Shown here: positions 1-10,233 of the stretch, piece after piece
How positions within the stretch are numbered: the stretch's first letter is position 1
Layout: the number at the start of each line of letters is the position of its first letter
From: Discostella pseudostelligera
Lineage: Eukaryota > Bacillariophyta > Thalassiosirophyceae > Thalassiosirales > Thalassiosiraceae
Assembly (NCBI GenBank): GCA_036940085.1
Contig: JALLBK010000536.1
Coordinates: forward strand, 1-10,949
Length of the DNA: 10,949 bases
Direction: 5' to 3'
The notes under the pieces: model-generated
Databases searched by the model: none
The model's input: only the letters and a program-made list of their open reading frames with translations
What the model was told of the DNA's origin: nothing
Made by a program: the position numbers and the translations under genes

Positions 1-374
1 GCGTGGCATCATCGCGGCTGCAGGGACGGCTTCGGCAGCCGACGGGCAGACTGAGGGGGTCACACCTGTCGAAGGACAGACTTCATGTCGACTGACAGAC
101 GATGGCGATTTCGGTTGACTCGACTCAACTATTTGTTGGCGGGAACGAAGTTGCGTCTGCGCCTTCCGAAACGCTACGAAGCACTGGATTTTTCCTCTTC
201 ATGGTCATGGTCTATTATTTTTACGGAAAGCTTTGGTGCATGCGGTGCTAAGTACGCGGTCGGTGGTCAGTGAGGTCAGTGGTCACCGGTCTGTTTGGCG
301 TCGGAATCGGCGGCTTTGCTTCTTGCTTGGGCTCATCATCTTTTTCGCATGTTTCGTTGGAGACAGAGAAGAAG
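1..374. other. Upstream region of the plus-strand gene
   Basis: I see no supported gene here. The frame of the downstream gene stays open from about position 270, but the codon there is GTG and the first in-frame ATG is at 375, so this stretch is best read as promoter and 5' leader. It holds a short imperfect direct repeat (265-282) and an AT-rich patch around 211-222 that could sit near a transcription start. Neither is strong evidence of a regulatory element. Confidence 0.45.
265..282. repeat. Short tandem direct repeat, 9-base period
   Basis: The octamer GGTCAGTG occurs at 265-272 and again at 274-281, giving a two-copy tandem repeat about 95 bases upstream of the start codon at 375. A third partial copy may follow. 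It is too short to assign a function and may be chance. Confidence 0.4.
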
Positions 375-2226
375 ATGATGTCGACCATGATGTCCGCTGC
401 CGCCACCACCAATAGACTCCTACCCTGCTCCATAAAACTACTAGCTTTAGCCTGCTGCTACTCCGCAATATCCATCTGCATTGGATTTTGTCCAGTAGTT
501 CCAAGCGGCACTGCTAGTCATCGCCGCCGCCGGCGTCATCATCATCGCCATGCATCGGCAGCGGCTGGTTGGAGCAACATCATCATTATCCCGTCATCAT
601 CACCATCAAGATGGAGACGTCAACGAACGGGGTCGGCGCTCTACGGCTATGCCAACGTCAATGACTACTTTGCATCCTTTAATACTACGATTGGAGATAA
701 GGCCACATCGGCCTCTTCTATCAACAACACCATCGGTACCGGTACTACTGCAACTACTACCAGCACCAGGAAATATATTGGTCATGGTCGTTTCATAAAC
801 GATGGAGATCAAAACGAAGGGGGACTATTCGATGTCAACAATTATTTTACTTCCTTCAACAAGAATAATATCAACAATGAGAACAACAACAGCGACAGTG
901 AAAAAGCGACAGCAACAACTACCGACGACACCAACAACAAACAATCACTTCCGAAGGCGAAGCAACCACCTGCATCCACAATGAAAAGAATGACATACCA
1001 AGAAATCATTTCAAGTAATAACGCGCGACTATGTCCAAAGTTACTCTTGACACAACGGGCAATTCAGAGCTTCATTTATCTTTTGGAAGAGTGTCGTGAT
1101 CCACATTCTGGAAAGGTGAGTTTTAGGGAGTGGAGGAATGGATTCATCCTGTTCGAATGACAATATGTGCACACTAAGAATCTATTTCAACGATCATCAT
1201 ATAACACCAATCCCTAATTATACACAGTGGATCGAAGACTTTTTGGGGCTGCCAGATCTTGGAAATTATCATGGTACGGGAGCTATCAATATTACCAAAT
1301 ACCCAAGCTGGGACTCTGTTCTATATGACATTATGAATCAACCAAACACTCACGTTACTGTCTCCGCCAAACGGCGTGGGCGTGGTTATGGAGGATGGAG
1401 TAAGAACAATCCATTTTTAGAAGAACGATACGTCGAATTTAAGATTGATATAAGGCCAGCAAGTCTTGTGCAACGTTTATTGAGTGTTCGAGGTCAACTG
1501 GCCTCGGAGTTTGAAAGAGATTTGGACATTATAACCATGGTCAATGATAGGATCATGGATTCGTATTTTGATAAACTTCGTACTACTGCATCATTATCGG
1601 AGAAAGATGGGAGCGATCAACGAGCATCGGTAGCGGCGTCATCGTCATCGTCATTCGATCGCATCGCCATCGACATTTTAACAAACATTACCGAAGGCCA
1701 GGGGACTAGCTCATCGCCGTTCCGTCGTGGAAATTTTGATCTACTGTACAACTTGTCTACACTTGCATCAGCCCATCGATTGCTCCGTGAACTTCAATCA
1801 GTATCATCCTCATCGACATCATCTACGAAAGCAGACGATATCACATACCATTTTTTCAAGCGTTTCTACACCGAACGAGTATCTGAATACTTTGATGGTG
1901 ACCAACCCTTTGGCAGAGGGGATGATTTTATCGATGCCCTCCTCACCACGCCGCCCAGTCTCGTGGAAATGTCAGATGGTATTGGCCTTACCGACCCATT
2001 AAGTATAGCCCAACGGATTATTGAACTACGAACCATGGTGGCACGAGAATGGAAGAGCATGATGAGAGATGAAGTGAAAAATGATCATTTAGTGATGAAT
2101 GACGTACTCTTTCGAGTAATGATAGGAAGAACTATGGAGGAGAGCGGAGGGGATGGGGTGGCAGGAGAGATTCAAGAGGAGAAAACCGTATACGAGTTGG
2201 CGAATAAAACCGGTGAATTTGAATGA
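375..2226 (+). CDS. Unrecognised protein with a probable plastid-targeting leader, two exons
   Basis: Two exons (375-1115 and 1228-2226) joined at a phase-0 GTGAGT...ACACAG intron give about 579 residues. The start is the first ATG in the open frame; ATG 378 and ATG 387 are alternatives. Residues 14-40 form a basic-then-hydrophobic segment (RLLPCSIKLLALACC...) ending near a phenylalanine (IGFCP). A stretch very rich in Arg, His and Ser follows at 49-86. That resembles the signal peptide plus transit peptide that directs nuclear proteins into the four-membrane plastids of diatoms. A short motif is duplicated: NVNDYFASFN (94-103) and DVNNYFTSFN (153-162), set in Asn/Ser/Thr-rich sequence. After the splice comes a denser, conserved-looking domain: WIEDFLGLPDLG, then SAKRRGRGYGGWSKNN, then a helical part with VQRLLSVRGQLASEFERDLD. 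I do not recognise a named domain or catalytic motif. I infer a plastid location; the function is unknown. Confidence 0.75.
1116..1227 (+). other. Spliceosomal intron of the plus-strand gene
   Basis: This 112-base intron begins GTGAGT directly after AAG and ends TACACAG. A CTAAT branch-point-like element lies about 10 bases before the acceptor. It joins residue K247 to WIEDF in frame, phase 0. Reading through instead meets a stop at about 1158-1160. An upstream AG at 1177-1178 gives the wrong frame and an early stop, so this is the only pair I found that keeps both coding halves open. Confidence 0.8.
1639..1654 (+). repeat. TCATCG microsatellite within coding sequence
   Basis: Two full TCATCG units and a partial third encode part of a run of five serines. 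The serine tract falls between two denser segments of the plus-strand protein and probably forms a flexible loop. Confidence 0.5.
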
Positions 2227-2973
2227 CGATCCCCGATAGACTGATGAATCGGAGATGACGACAATTCATCCTGACGACACGCGCAACACACAGCAACACA
2301 TGCCGAGCATCTGGCACATGAGGAACGCAATGATCTTCCAGCTGGGTGGGAATTGGTGGGTCTGAACAGCGAACTTACTTCTCATGCTGTAGTCTGTTTG
2401 GATGAGCCATGAACGAATTGTTGACGGTTGAGAGCTTGTGACAATGAATCAATGGCTAACCATTGCATCCCGGTAATACCTTTGATCGGTGTTGAATTTC
2501 TCTGTGGTTGACGTGTATGGGTAGGGTGTTATTGGAACTACTGTATGTAATAATACTTAAAGAGAAGCATTCGTAAACATTATGAAGGTACTTAGACTTA
2601 CATTTATTAAACAATATGAAGTCGTTGATGTCTAAAATAACTCCTCATCGTAGTAGTCCGATAGAGTAATGCGTGTTAGCGTGTACCGTTGCTTTGTGTG
2701 GGAGAGCGCAATGGCAGCCATCGAAGTGTCACATCAGTAGCAGAAGTAGAGTAGCAGCAACAACTCTACAATAATCAACACGACGCAATAGTCTCATGAA
2801 ACCGCCAGCGCAAATCATACGCATTCAACGGTATAGGACTTCTTATCATCCACAGCGTGAATCCTCCCACAGTGGTACGATAAATCCAATCATTGGAGCA
2901 CATCACAAAAATGCGGGAACACCAGGGATTCCTCCTCCTCCCTCCAGTGTACATAAATCAATTGTAATGGCAA
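2227..2973. other. Convergent intergenic region
   Basis: This lies between the stop codons of two converging genes and should hold both 3' untranslated regions. An ATTAAA at 2606-2611 could be a polyadenylation signal for the plus-strand gene, but it is 380 bases past the stop, which is long. I find no credible gene, RNA gene or repeat. An open frame starting at 2796 runs antisense into the minus-strand gene and looks like a shadow. Confidence 0.55.
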
Positions 2974-5900
2974 CTACACCGACTCTGCACCATAATGGTT
3001 GCCCAAAAACGTCTGCTCAGCATCTGCTCGCGATAAGACTCGTTTTGCAATCTCACGATCTGCATCATCTAAGCATCGAAGCGCACGATCGATTACATCT
3101 TCTCCTCTAGCTGTCTCGAACCCTAGTTTGATGTACCTTTTGCCCGCCAAAATCTGTATGAAAACATAATTGTGCGCTTCACTCAATTCAATGCATTCAT
3201 CAAGAGCCTGTCGTGCTGCACTGATTTCAGTTCCGCTAATTTTGAGTGTATCAACAACTTGAACACCAAAATTTTGCAGAAGCGACTGTCGTAGTAGATG
3301 ATGCAAAAACAAAATCTCAGCTTTCTGATACAAACACATGAGGATGTTCTTGTGATTGTTCACATCAGTTTGTATAGATGTTTGTTTCAAATAAATCAAC
3401 CCTGCTTGACAATACTGAATTTGCTTCATTTGAGTATCGGCATCAGCTGTTGACTGCAGCTCAAAGTTCCATACCTCGCTCACACAAAGACCAGCTCGCA
3501 ATGCCTCAATCCCTTGATCACTTAAGATCTCGGCACTTTTGTGCAGCATGGTCCGCTTATGATCGACGCAATCAATATCCTCGGATGTTAGAACCGATAA
3601 TAAATTAAAGTCACATTCCGCTCTGTTGAACATCTTCCGGTTGTACAGAGATAACCTCCTGTCTGCTAACGACTCTTGGAGAGTGCCAAGCGGTTTGAAG
3701 TAAAACCCATACTTTGTAGCCTTTATTCCCTCGGCCATGTCTGCCGCATTCTCGAACTCATGAAGTAGCAAGTAACACGATGCAACTATTCCCTTGAACA
3801 TTGCTTTGGTGCTGGAGGCGAATTCATCTATCTTCTTCATTTGCACTTTCAAGAATTCTATGTTATCATGCGCAGCAGAAAATTGACCCGTGAATACATA
3901 AGTTGATGCCATTGTCGCAATGCATATCAGCGCCCAGTCCAAGCCATAAATTTTGACAAGTTCAAGACTATACTTGTCATGGTCGTAAATAACCTTCACT
4001 CCTTCGCACTCTTTGAGTGCCATTCGATAATTGTCATGCTTCAAATATAGATGACTGAGGACACATTTTGCTCTGATTACGTGGATCATTTCTTTTGCTT
4101 CTTGTGTGACAGCAACAAACAAATTCGCCAGAAAGGTCTCTTGAACAAGTGTCACTTTAATATGACAATCACGATAAAATGTAAGAAGACCACTGAACGC
4201 AGGAAAGCACACCGTCAGATCATCAATACCAAAGAAGTCTTCAAAGTACGGATCTTCGAAACTGGACAAACTACCATACGGTGAGTGACCAGCTCTACCG
4301 TTCTTGTTTGTACCTTTAATGTCTGGCTGACCTAAAAAGGACCCCACGCTGGAGGTCAAGTTTGTGAACGCATCATCCTCAAGCACGATGAGCAGTAGTA
4401 TAATAGCCTCGGTGAAGAGTTCAGATGCAAATTGAAAGCCTTCCTTTTCTATTGTGCCGACCGATTGACCAAATTTTATCAACATTGTTAGACTCGACTT
4501 GAAGACATGGATGTCCCCATCGTATGCCACTCGAAGATGGTCCTTAGTGAGTCTTGAAATTAGTTTCAGATTATCCTTCAATTGTTCGCCTGCAATTATA
4601 CGAATCATCTGACTAGCAGTGCATCGCCTTTGCTCAACAGAATCAACGACCATAATGTCTTGAACTGAGGCATTACGCAAAATTTTCTGGAGCATCAAGT
4701 ACGCACTCCTGAGGTGGCCATGGGCTTTATCTCTCACGCCTAGACTTGAGAGTGAAGCACTTGAATCATAATAGTAAAGCATTGCGGGAATGGGAGCATC
4801 GGCCATGTCGTAATGCAAAGCGATGACATTCAAGACCCCATAATTGGATGACAAGAGGGAATCATTTTCAGTAGCACTATCCCCTGTGTCTCTACTAAAC
4901 GAACCCTTACAGACAGAGGAAGAGTAGTACTTGGCCACCTCAAAGTGAGTTCTCTTCTTTTGATCATCGAGCATAAGTGCATTGATTACAAGCTGTTCAT
5001 GATTGTTCCTGAAGCGATACATGACTGAATCCATGCTACTCAAATCACTCATTTCGACATTGACTTCTTCGAGGAAACTATGCGCAACCAACGAATCTGG
5101 GAGGTGCAGAACAATGCTTGAGATGATCACACAAATAATAGCAGGTGTAGACGAACAAGACACAGCAATGATTTTACATACCGAGCATTTTCTCGAAATA
5201 ATCTCCTTGGAACATGTAGTTAATCTTATTCTCATTTGATGTTATGACGCTGTTTGGCACATCGCCCCCCACACTCTTTGGTAGACATCCAGGATCATCT
5301 GCCGATTCTTCACTCTCAGTTTGGGAAATTGCAAGCAAGACAGTTTCCAAAAGAATCTGGGAGAAACTGTATTGGTCAAAACCAGCAATCTACATTTACA
5401 TTTCGGAATTGATTCAAGGGGTGAGCTTTGCAACAACAATTGAATAATGCAAAACAAGCAAATGCCATACAACTTACACTTGCAATTTTGAGCAGCATTT
5501 GTTCTTCCGGAGTCATGCGATCTATCCTAAACCAGATCAATTCCTCGAAGTCAGTAGGGGTTTCATTCAGGAAATTGTTCAGGGAATCCACGAAATTGAG
5601 CGGTTTGGCCCCAGCTCTGGTGACCATTCGGCAATCCTTTCGATACTGTGTGCAAAACGCGTGCGCAAGCCGAGCAGTGGCATGTGGCATACCTCCGCAA
5701 AGACGAAAAATTGTATCATGAAGCTCAGGATAATTGATTTTTTCAAGGTCTTCCTCCGAAAAATCACGTCGAAGCGACCATACGAAAAGATCAAAGTTGC
5801 ATTGCTTGTCCAATAGCTCCATATGTAAAACTTCAATTTCGATTTCCGACTCTCTGCGGCAAATTGCTTCCACGGAATCCTCCGTCGTTGGGTCATCATA

Positions 5901-8900
5901 ATGGGAAATCGATGAATTTACCCCACCGATGATTACTAAATTGGTGTCGGAGCACACGATTCGGTGTATGAGCTTCTTCGAATATGTGTCGACCAAGTCT
6001 AACTCAGAAATAGCTAGAAGCCCGGGTTTCTCCCGTAGCTTGATATATCCAATGATTATGGCAGATATGACTTCAACGCACATGTCAATCGCATTTAACT
6101 TCAATTGTTTGGCCTCCGGCGTACTTGCGAAGAGTGGAAATCCTTTGAAGACAAAGTAGTTCACAAGGCAGAGATAAGGTTCCAGCTCATCTGGCACCAT
6201 TTTAGACCCTCTCGGGAAAGCTTGTGCGTGGAATGCGTCGCTGGCCAAAAACAAAGCAAGGGTCGATGAATTCTTTCGGCGCTTTTTCAGGGACATCACT
6301 CTTTGGCGAGGTTCCTCGAATGACATAATCACCTTGGTGATGATAGGGATGAAACAGTAGAAAGGATCATCGTGGAAGCATCGATTTCCTTCCAAGATAT
6401 TTGACGAGTCCCTGATGACGGGGTGCTTTACTATCGCGGAGATGAATGCGTCCTTTCCTTTTTCATGGTCGCTCAAGATGAGAATCATCCGAGGCTGGAT
6501 TTTCGTAGCTTCAAATTTCTTCGTTACGTCACGAACAAGCCCCATCTTCTCTACCTTCATCATAAAATATGTGACGATATCATCCTGCTCAAAATCTTTC
6601 TTCTCTGGCTCGTGTTCAATGGGCATGAAAAAGGGAATTGGCATATCATATCCCTTCAAAATGTACATCCCGCAAATAGAAAAGGTATGCTTCCGCCCAG
6701 CGTGATTTTTGATCTCTTCATCGCAGTTAATTTCACCCCACCCACCCTGCGCCATCAATCTCGCCGACAAATTCACAGAAGGTCCCAAGAGTGAGTACTC
6801 ATATCGTTGCAACGAACCTGTTTCCCCGCAAAATATGTTGCCCAGTGTTATTCCTATCGAACATTGAATTTCCAAGGCTTCCATGAGATTATTCTGCGCT
6901 TCCTTGGCCGCATAGATAGCCGTGTCTGATGGATGAAGCATCACTGACCCACGCAGTCCAAAACTGTTTATTGAAGCAAAGATGGCAGTTTATATTAGAC
7001 GGACTGTGTAAGAAACGGAGCACCACAACCACGTGATGATTGATTAGTGACAATCAACAAAACCGTAAACCGTACCTCGCAATAAACACTGTTCCTTTAT
7101 CATCGTAGATGAATTGGCGGATTTGCCCTGACCGCGACGAGACACTCTCTGAGATGATAGAAAATATACTTTGGAACTTGTCCAAACTGAGCAGACATGA
7201 ATGCACAACAATAGAGCATTGCGTAAGAATCATTCAAAACAATGAATAAAACAGCAACAGCACCATATCAACAACAGTGAAACTCACATTATGTTATCCT
7301 CGCTTGGATCTTCCGGCAGAGTCGGCTCGAACTTGATGCTGATAAAAAGTACTGCCACGCGGCGTAGTTCGGCGGTGAACGTACCAGCAACATCACGTGC
7401 CGCCTCGTGACGATGGTGCTCAAAGAGACGCATGAGATCGAGTTTGAGGGATTCGTCCACCTGTTCGGGCGTTACCTGAGTTGTCTGCACCAGCTCGTTA
7501 ATCAACGATTGAGCATCACGCTTATAGTTGGAAACGTTGCATTCATCGAAGTATGACAATATTTCCTCGACGGTGGACGGGCTTGACCATGACAATTTAT
7601 GGAAACTATTTTCACCTCCACCCTTATCAACATTTGTAAAGACAATCTTTGCAATGGCAGGCGTGTCTGGTTTGTTCTTGAGAATATGAAGGACTGACGG
7701 GCTGATGACTGATTCACCAGGTCCTGCCAAATGCTCCGCTGTCGCCGCATCTGAAAAGGTATGGATAAGATACAGCGTCAGGATAAAGTTTAGGAGAATG
7801 TAAGTAAAGTTTGTTCCTCCTTACCTTTCAACGGCTTCCCAACCAAGAAAAACTCGGCTCGATTATTGGCAACAACATTCACACCTGCCATGATCCCTTC
7901 ACTAACACCACAGTACACGGTCAACAAGGCCATTCGTTCATCATATTGGTGGCTATCTACTGTTGTATTCGAGTTCTCCAAAGCTTCCTCCTTTCGCTTT
8001 GTCTTGTACGTTTTGGATACTTTGTAATTGTTGCACTTGATGTTGTTGAATTCAATTGTGTGAGTAAACTTGCATTAGCAGCAAAATGACAATTAAGCAG
8101 CAAACTACAATGTTGACTCACCTCGACATTTATCGCAATGGCGCACGATGTGCATTTTTCTACGTTAAGGGCATGAGAAGCATCAACTTCTTTACCGCTG
8201 ACACCGTTCTCAAAGCCATAGGGTACCCCGGCAGTAATCCAAATCGCAATCAAAGCATCCCCCGCGAACTTGACAACCTCACCTCCAAAATTATTCACCA
8301 ATTCAATAATTTTCGTAAAATAGTCGTTTATGAAGTTCTTGAAATCCTCGACATTGAATTTCTGGGATAACTCAGTGAACCCTGAAATGTCCACAAAGAG
8401 CAGTGCACCACGATGCCTTTGAATGAAGCCTGCCGATTGATAGTCTGCCATCACGTCGCGAAGGGCGTTCTTTCGGAGATTTGGTGGTAGACTGAAGATA
8501 TCGCTCTGGAATGAGTCAATCAGTTGCTTGACACAGACGTGTGGTACAATTGCATTGACGGAGCTGTCCACGTCAGAGCAGAATGATGACAAAGAAGACC
8601 TGGCCCATTTGGATTTGCGGCTGCGGCTCGAGTGGCTGGCTTCTGTGCGAGAAACGCGGCTGGATGTCTCAACACTTCGTTGGCTGGACATAACTTCAGT
8701 GTCCTCGGTTATGGATGCACTTGATTCGAATTCACTCTTGCTGAGTCTATCATGGCTTGTGGCAATCTTCATCTGAGCTCCCAAATCATCTTCTCCTCCT
8801 CCTGACCCCTCCCCCATTTCCTCACGAGCGATTACTGGCATTGGAGGGGGTAGTTCCATTATCTCCGCCTCCATCACCATCGTTGAAGCACACTCCCTCC

Positions 8901-10198
8901 CTATTTCAATCCACTGCTCTTTATTCCTCGCCGCTAACTGAGCAAATTTTTGCGCACCCAGAAAGACTCCACATGCATCCAATCGCTTGGCCAATGGAAT
9001 CACGTAAAAATCAAAGAAACCGATTTGAGCCTCATACCAATTCTCCTTGGGGTGACGAATTTCCGGAGAAGCAGCATTAGTATTATTTGTGCGCCCACAA
9101 TTGTACGCCGCCAAGACTTCATGATAGAGATGTGTATTCCACTTGGCAAAGGTTGAAAAATGCTGCATTGTGTGTGACACATCTGCAGCTTGTATGATCT
9201 GTTCGGCAATCACACTGACCTCCTCGGGGGTGTAGGAGAGTGTCAACAGTAGCTTTTGAGCATTGTCGGATGTTCCGTCGATATTGTTGGTTAAATCATT
9301 TGATGCCGTCGAACAACTATTGATGCGGCTACCCACCGTCTTCTCCCACTTTTGCATCCCTCTATCTCGTCTCTCCTTGCATGCAATGTCGGTGCATAAC
9401 ACAAGATCCGTAACCATCTGGTAAAATCGTTCCTTTTGATTCCCCCCAATGACACTTGCAAGATCGGTATATTCCACTCGATCTCGTAATAATGATAATC
9501 CAATATCGACTGAATTCCATTCTGCATAGCTCTTCATACATTCTTCACCCCCGTACTTGGCGGCAATGGGATCAGACTCGGCCATTAGCTGATTATTGGG
9601 CACTCCCTTATGATCTACATCATGTATTAATGTAGAGAATACAATAGCGAAGTGTAGCCACGGGTCGTAGATTGTTCCGGTAAGATTGTGTTCACTACTA
9701 CAATTTTCGACGACCTCATCTTGCCCCCTCCTTCCGTACACATTGTTGTTCATCAAGAGTAGTTTATGAAATGGACTATTGCGTTGTAACATGTAAACAA
9801 ACTTGGTAGCACTCAACACTACATGACTGGCGTGATCAAAGGAGTGAAACCCCACACGATGATATCTAGAAGAAATTTCAGTGATGTAGTTTCGTAGTTG
9901 GGAACGAAGGACGGGGGATAATGAAAATGACATGTGGTCGCTAGTATTCCTAACTTCGTCAACATCACCATTATCATACTGTGGCGGTGGCGATAGTGAT
10001 GTATTATTATCTACTGCTGCGGAGGAAGATGTACTTTGATCCTGCGGTTTCTGTTCTCGGAAATAATTCTCAGAGCTGTCGCTGTCGCTGCTGCTGTGAT
10101 TGTGATGTTTCGTCGCCGACGCAGCAGTACACGCATCATATTCTAGTGCTGTGGCAAGCAAATCCTCGAGCATGCACGTATTCATTTCGATGGCCGTT

Positions 10199-10233
<35 letters not shown>

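Larger units (their letters stand above)
6615..7370 (-). other. Class III cyclase half-domain C2 (sAC type)
   Basis: This is residues about 968-1150, spread over exons 3-5. It opens RRVAVLFISIKF, where the metal aspartate is replaced by S978. QIRQFIYDDKGTVFIASFG follows, then IGITLGNIFCGETGSLQRYE and SLLGPSVNLSARLM with N1096 and R1100, the pair that stabilises the transition state. Positions aligned by eye with the human sAC adenine-selecting Lys334 and Thr405 read Q1019 and S1089. C2 should pair with C1 inside the same chain to make one catalytic site. Confidence 0.9.
7692..8412 (-). other. Class III cyclase half-domain C1 (sAC type)
   Basis: This is residues about 674-860, split over exons 1-3. 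ALLFVDISGFTELSQKF supplies the first metal aspartate D681, and VVKFAGDALIAIW supplies D725 and K721. After the first intron come LTVYCGVSEG and FFLVGKPLKDAATAEHLAGPGE. The Asn-Arg catalytic pair is absent at 840/844 (K and T), as expected for the half that only provides metals. The residue aligned by eye with human sAC Arg176, a bicarbonate ligand, is A843. Confidence 0.9.

Noticed and set aside
15..41. Inverted repeat CGGCTGC / GCAGCCG
   Set aside because: Seven-base arms with a 13-base gap in GC-rich sequence are easily chance, and there is no T-run or gene context to support a terminator or structured RNA.
270..374. Longer N-terminus for the plus-strand gene from 270
   Set aside because: The codon at 270 is GTG, and no in-frame ATG occurs before 375; a eukaryotic nuclear gene would normally start at ATG.
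1138..2226. A separate plus-strand gene starting at ATG 1138
   Set aside because: The ATG lies inside a well-formed intron, and splicing joins the upstream frame to this one at 1228.
2796..3110. Plus-strand open frame of 104 codons
   Set aside because: It overlaps the 3' end of the minus-strand coding sequence and shows no domain-like composition.
2974..5235. The long minus-strand open frames as four separate genes
   Set aside because: Domain halves (C1, C2, NTPase) are split between them, and GT-AG introns restore continuous motifs at every boundary.
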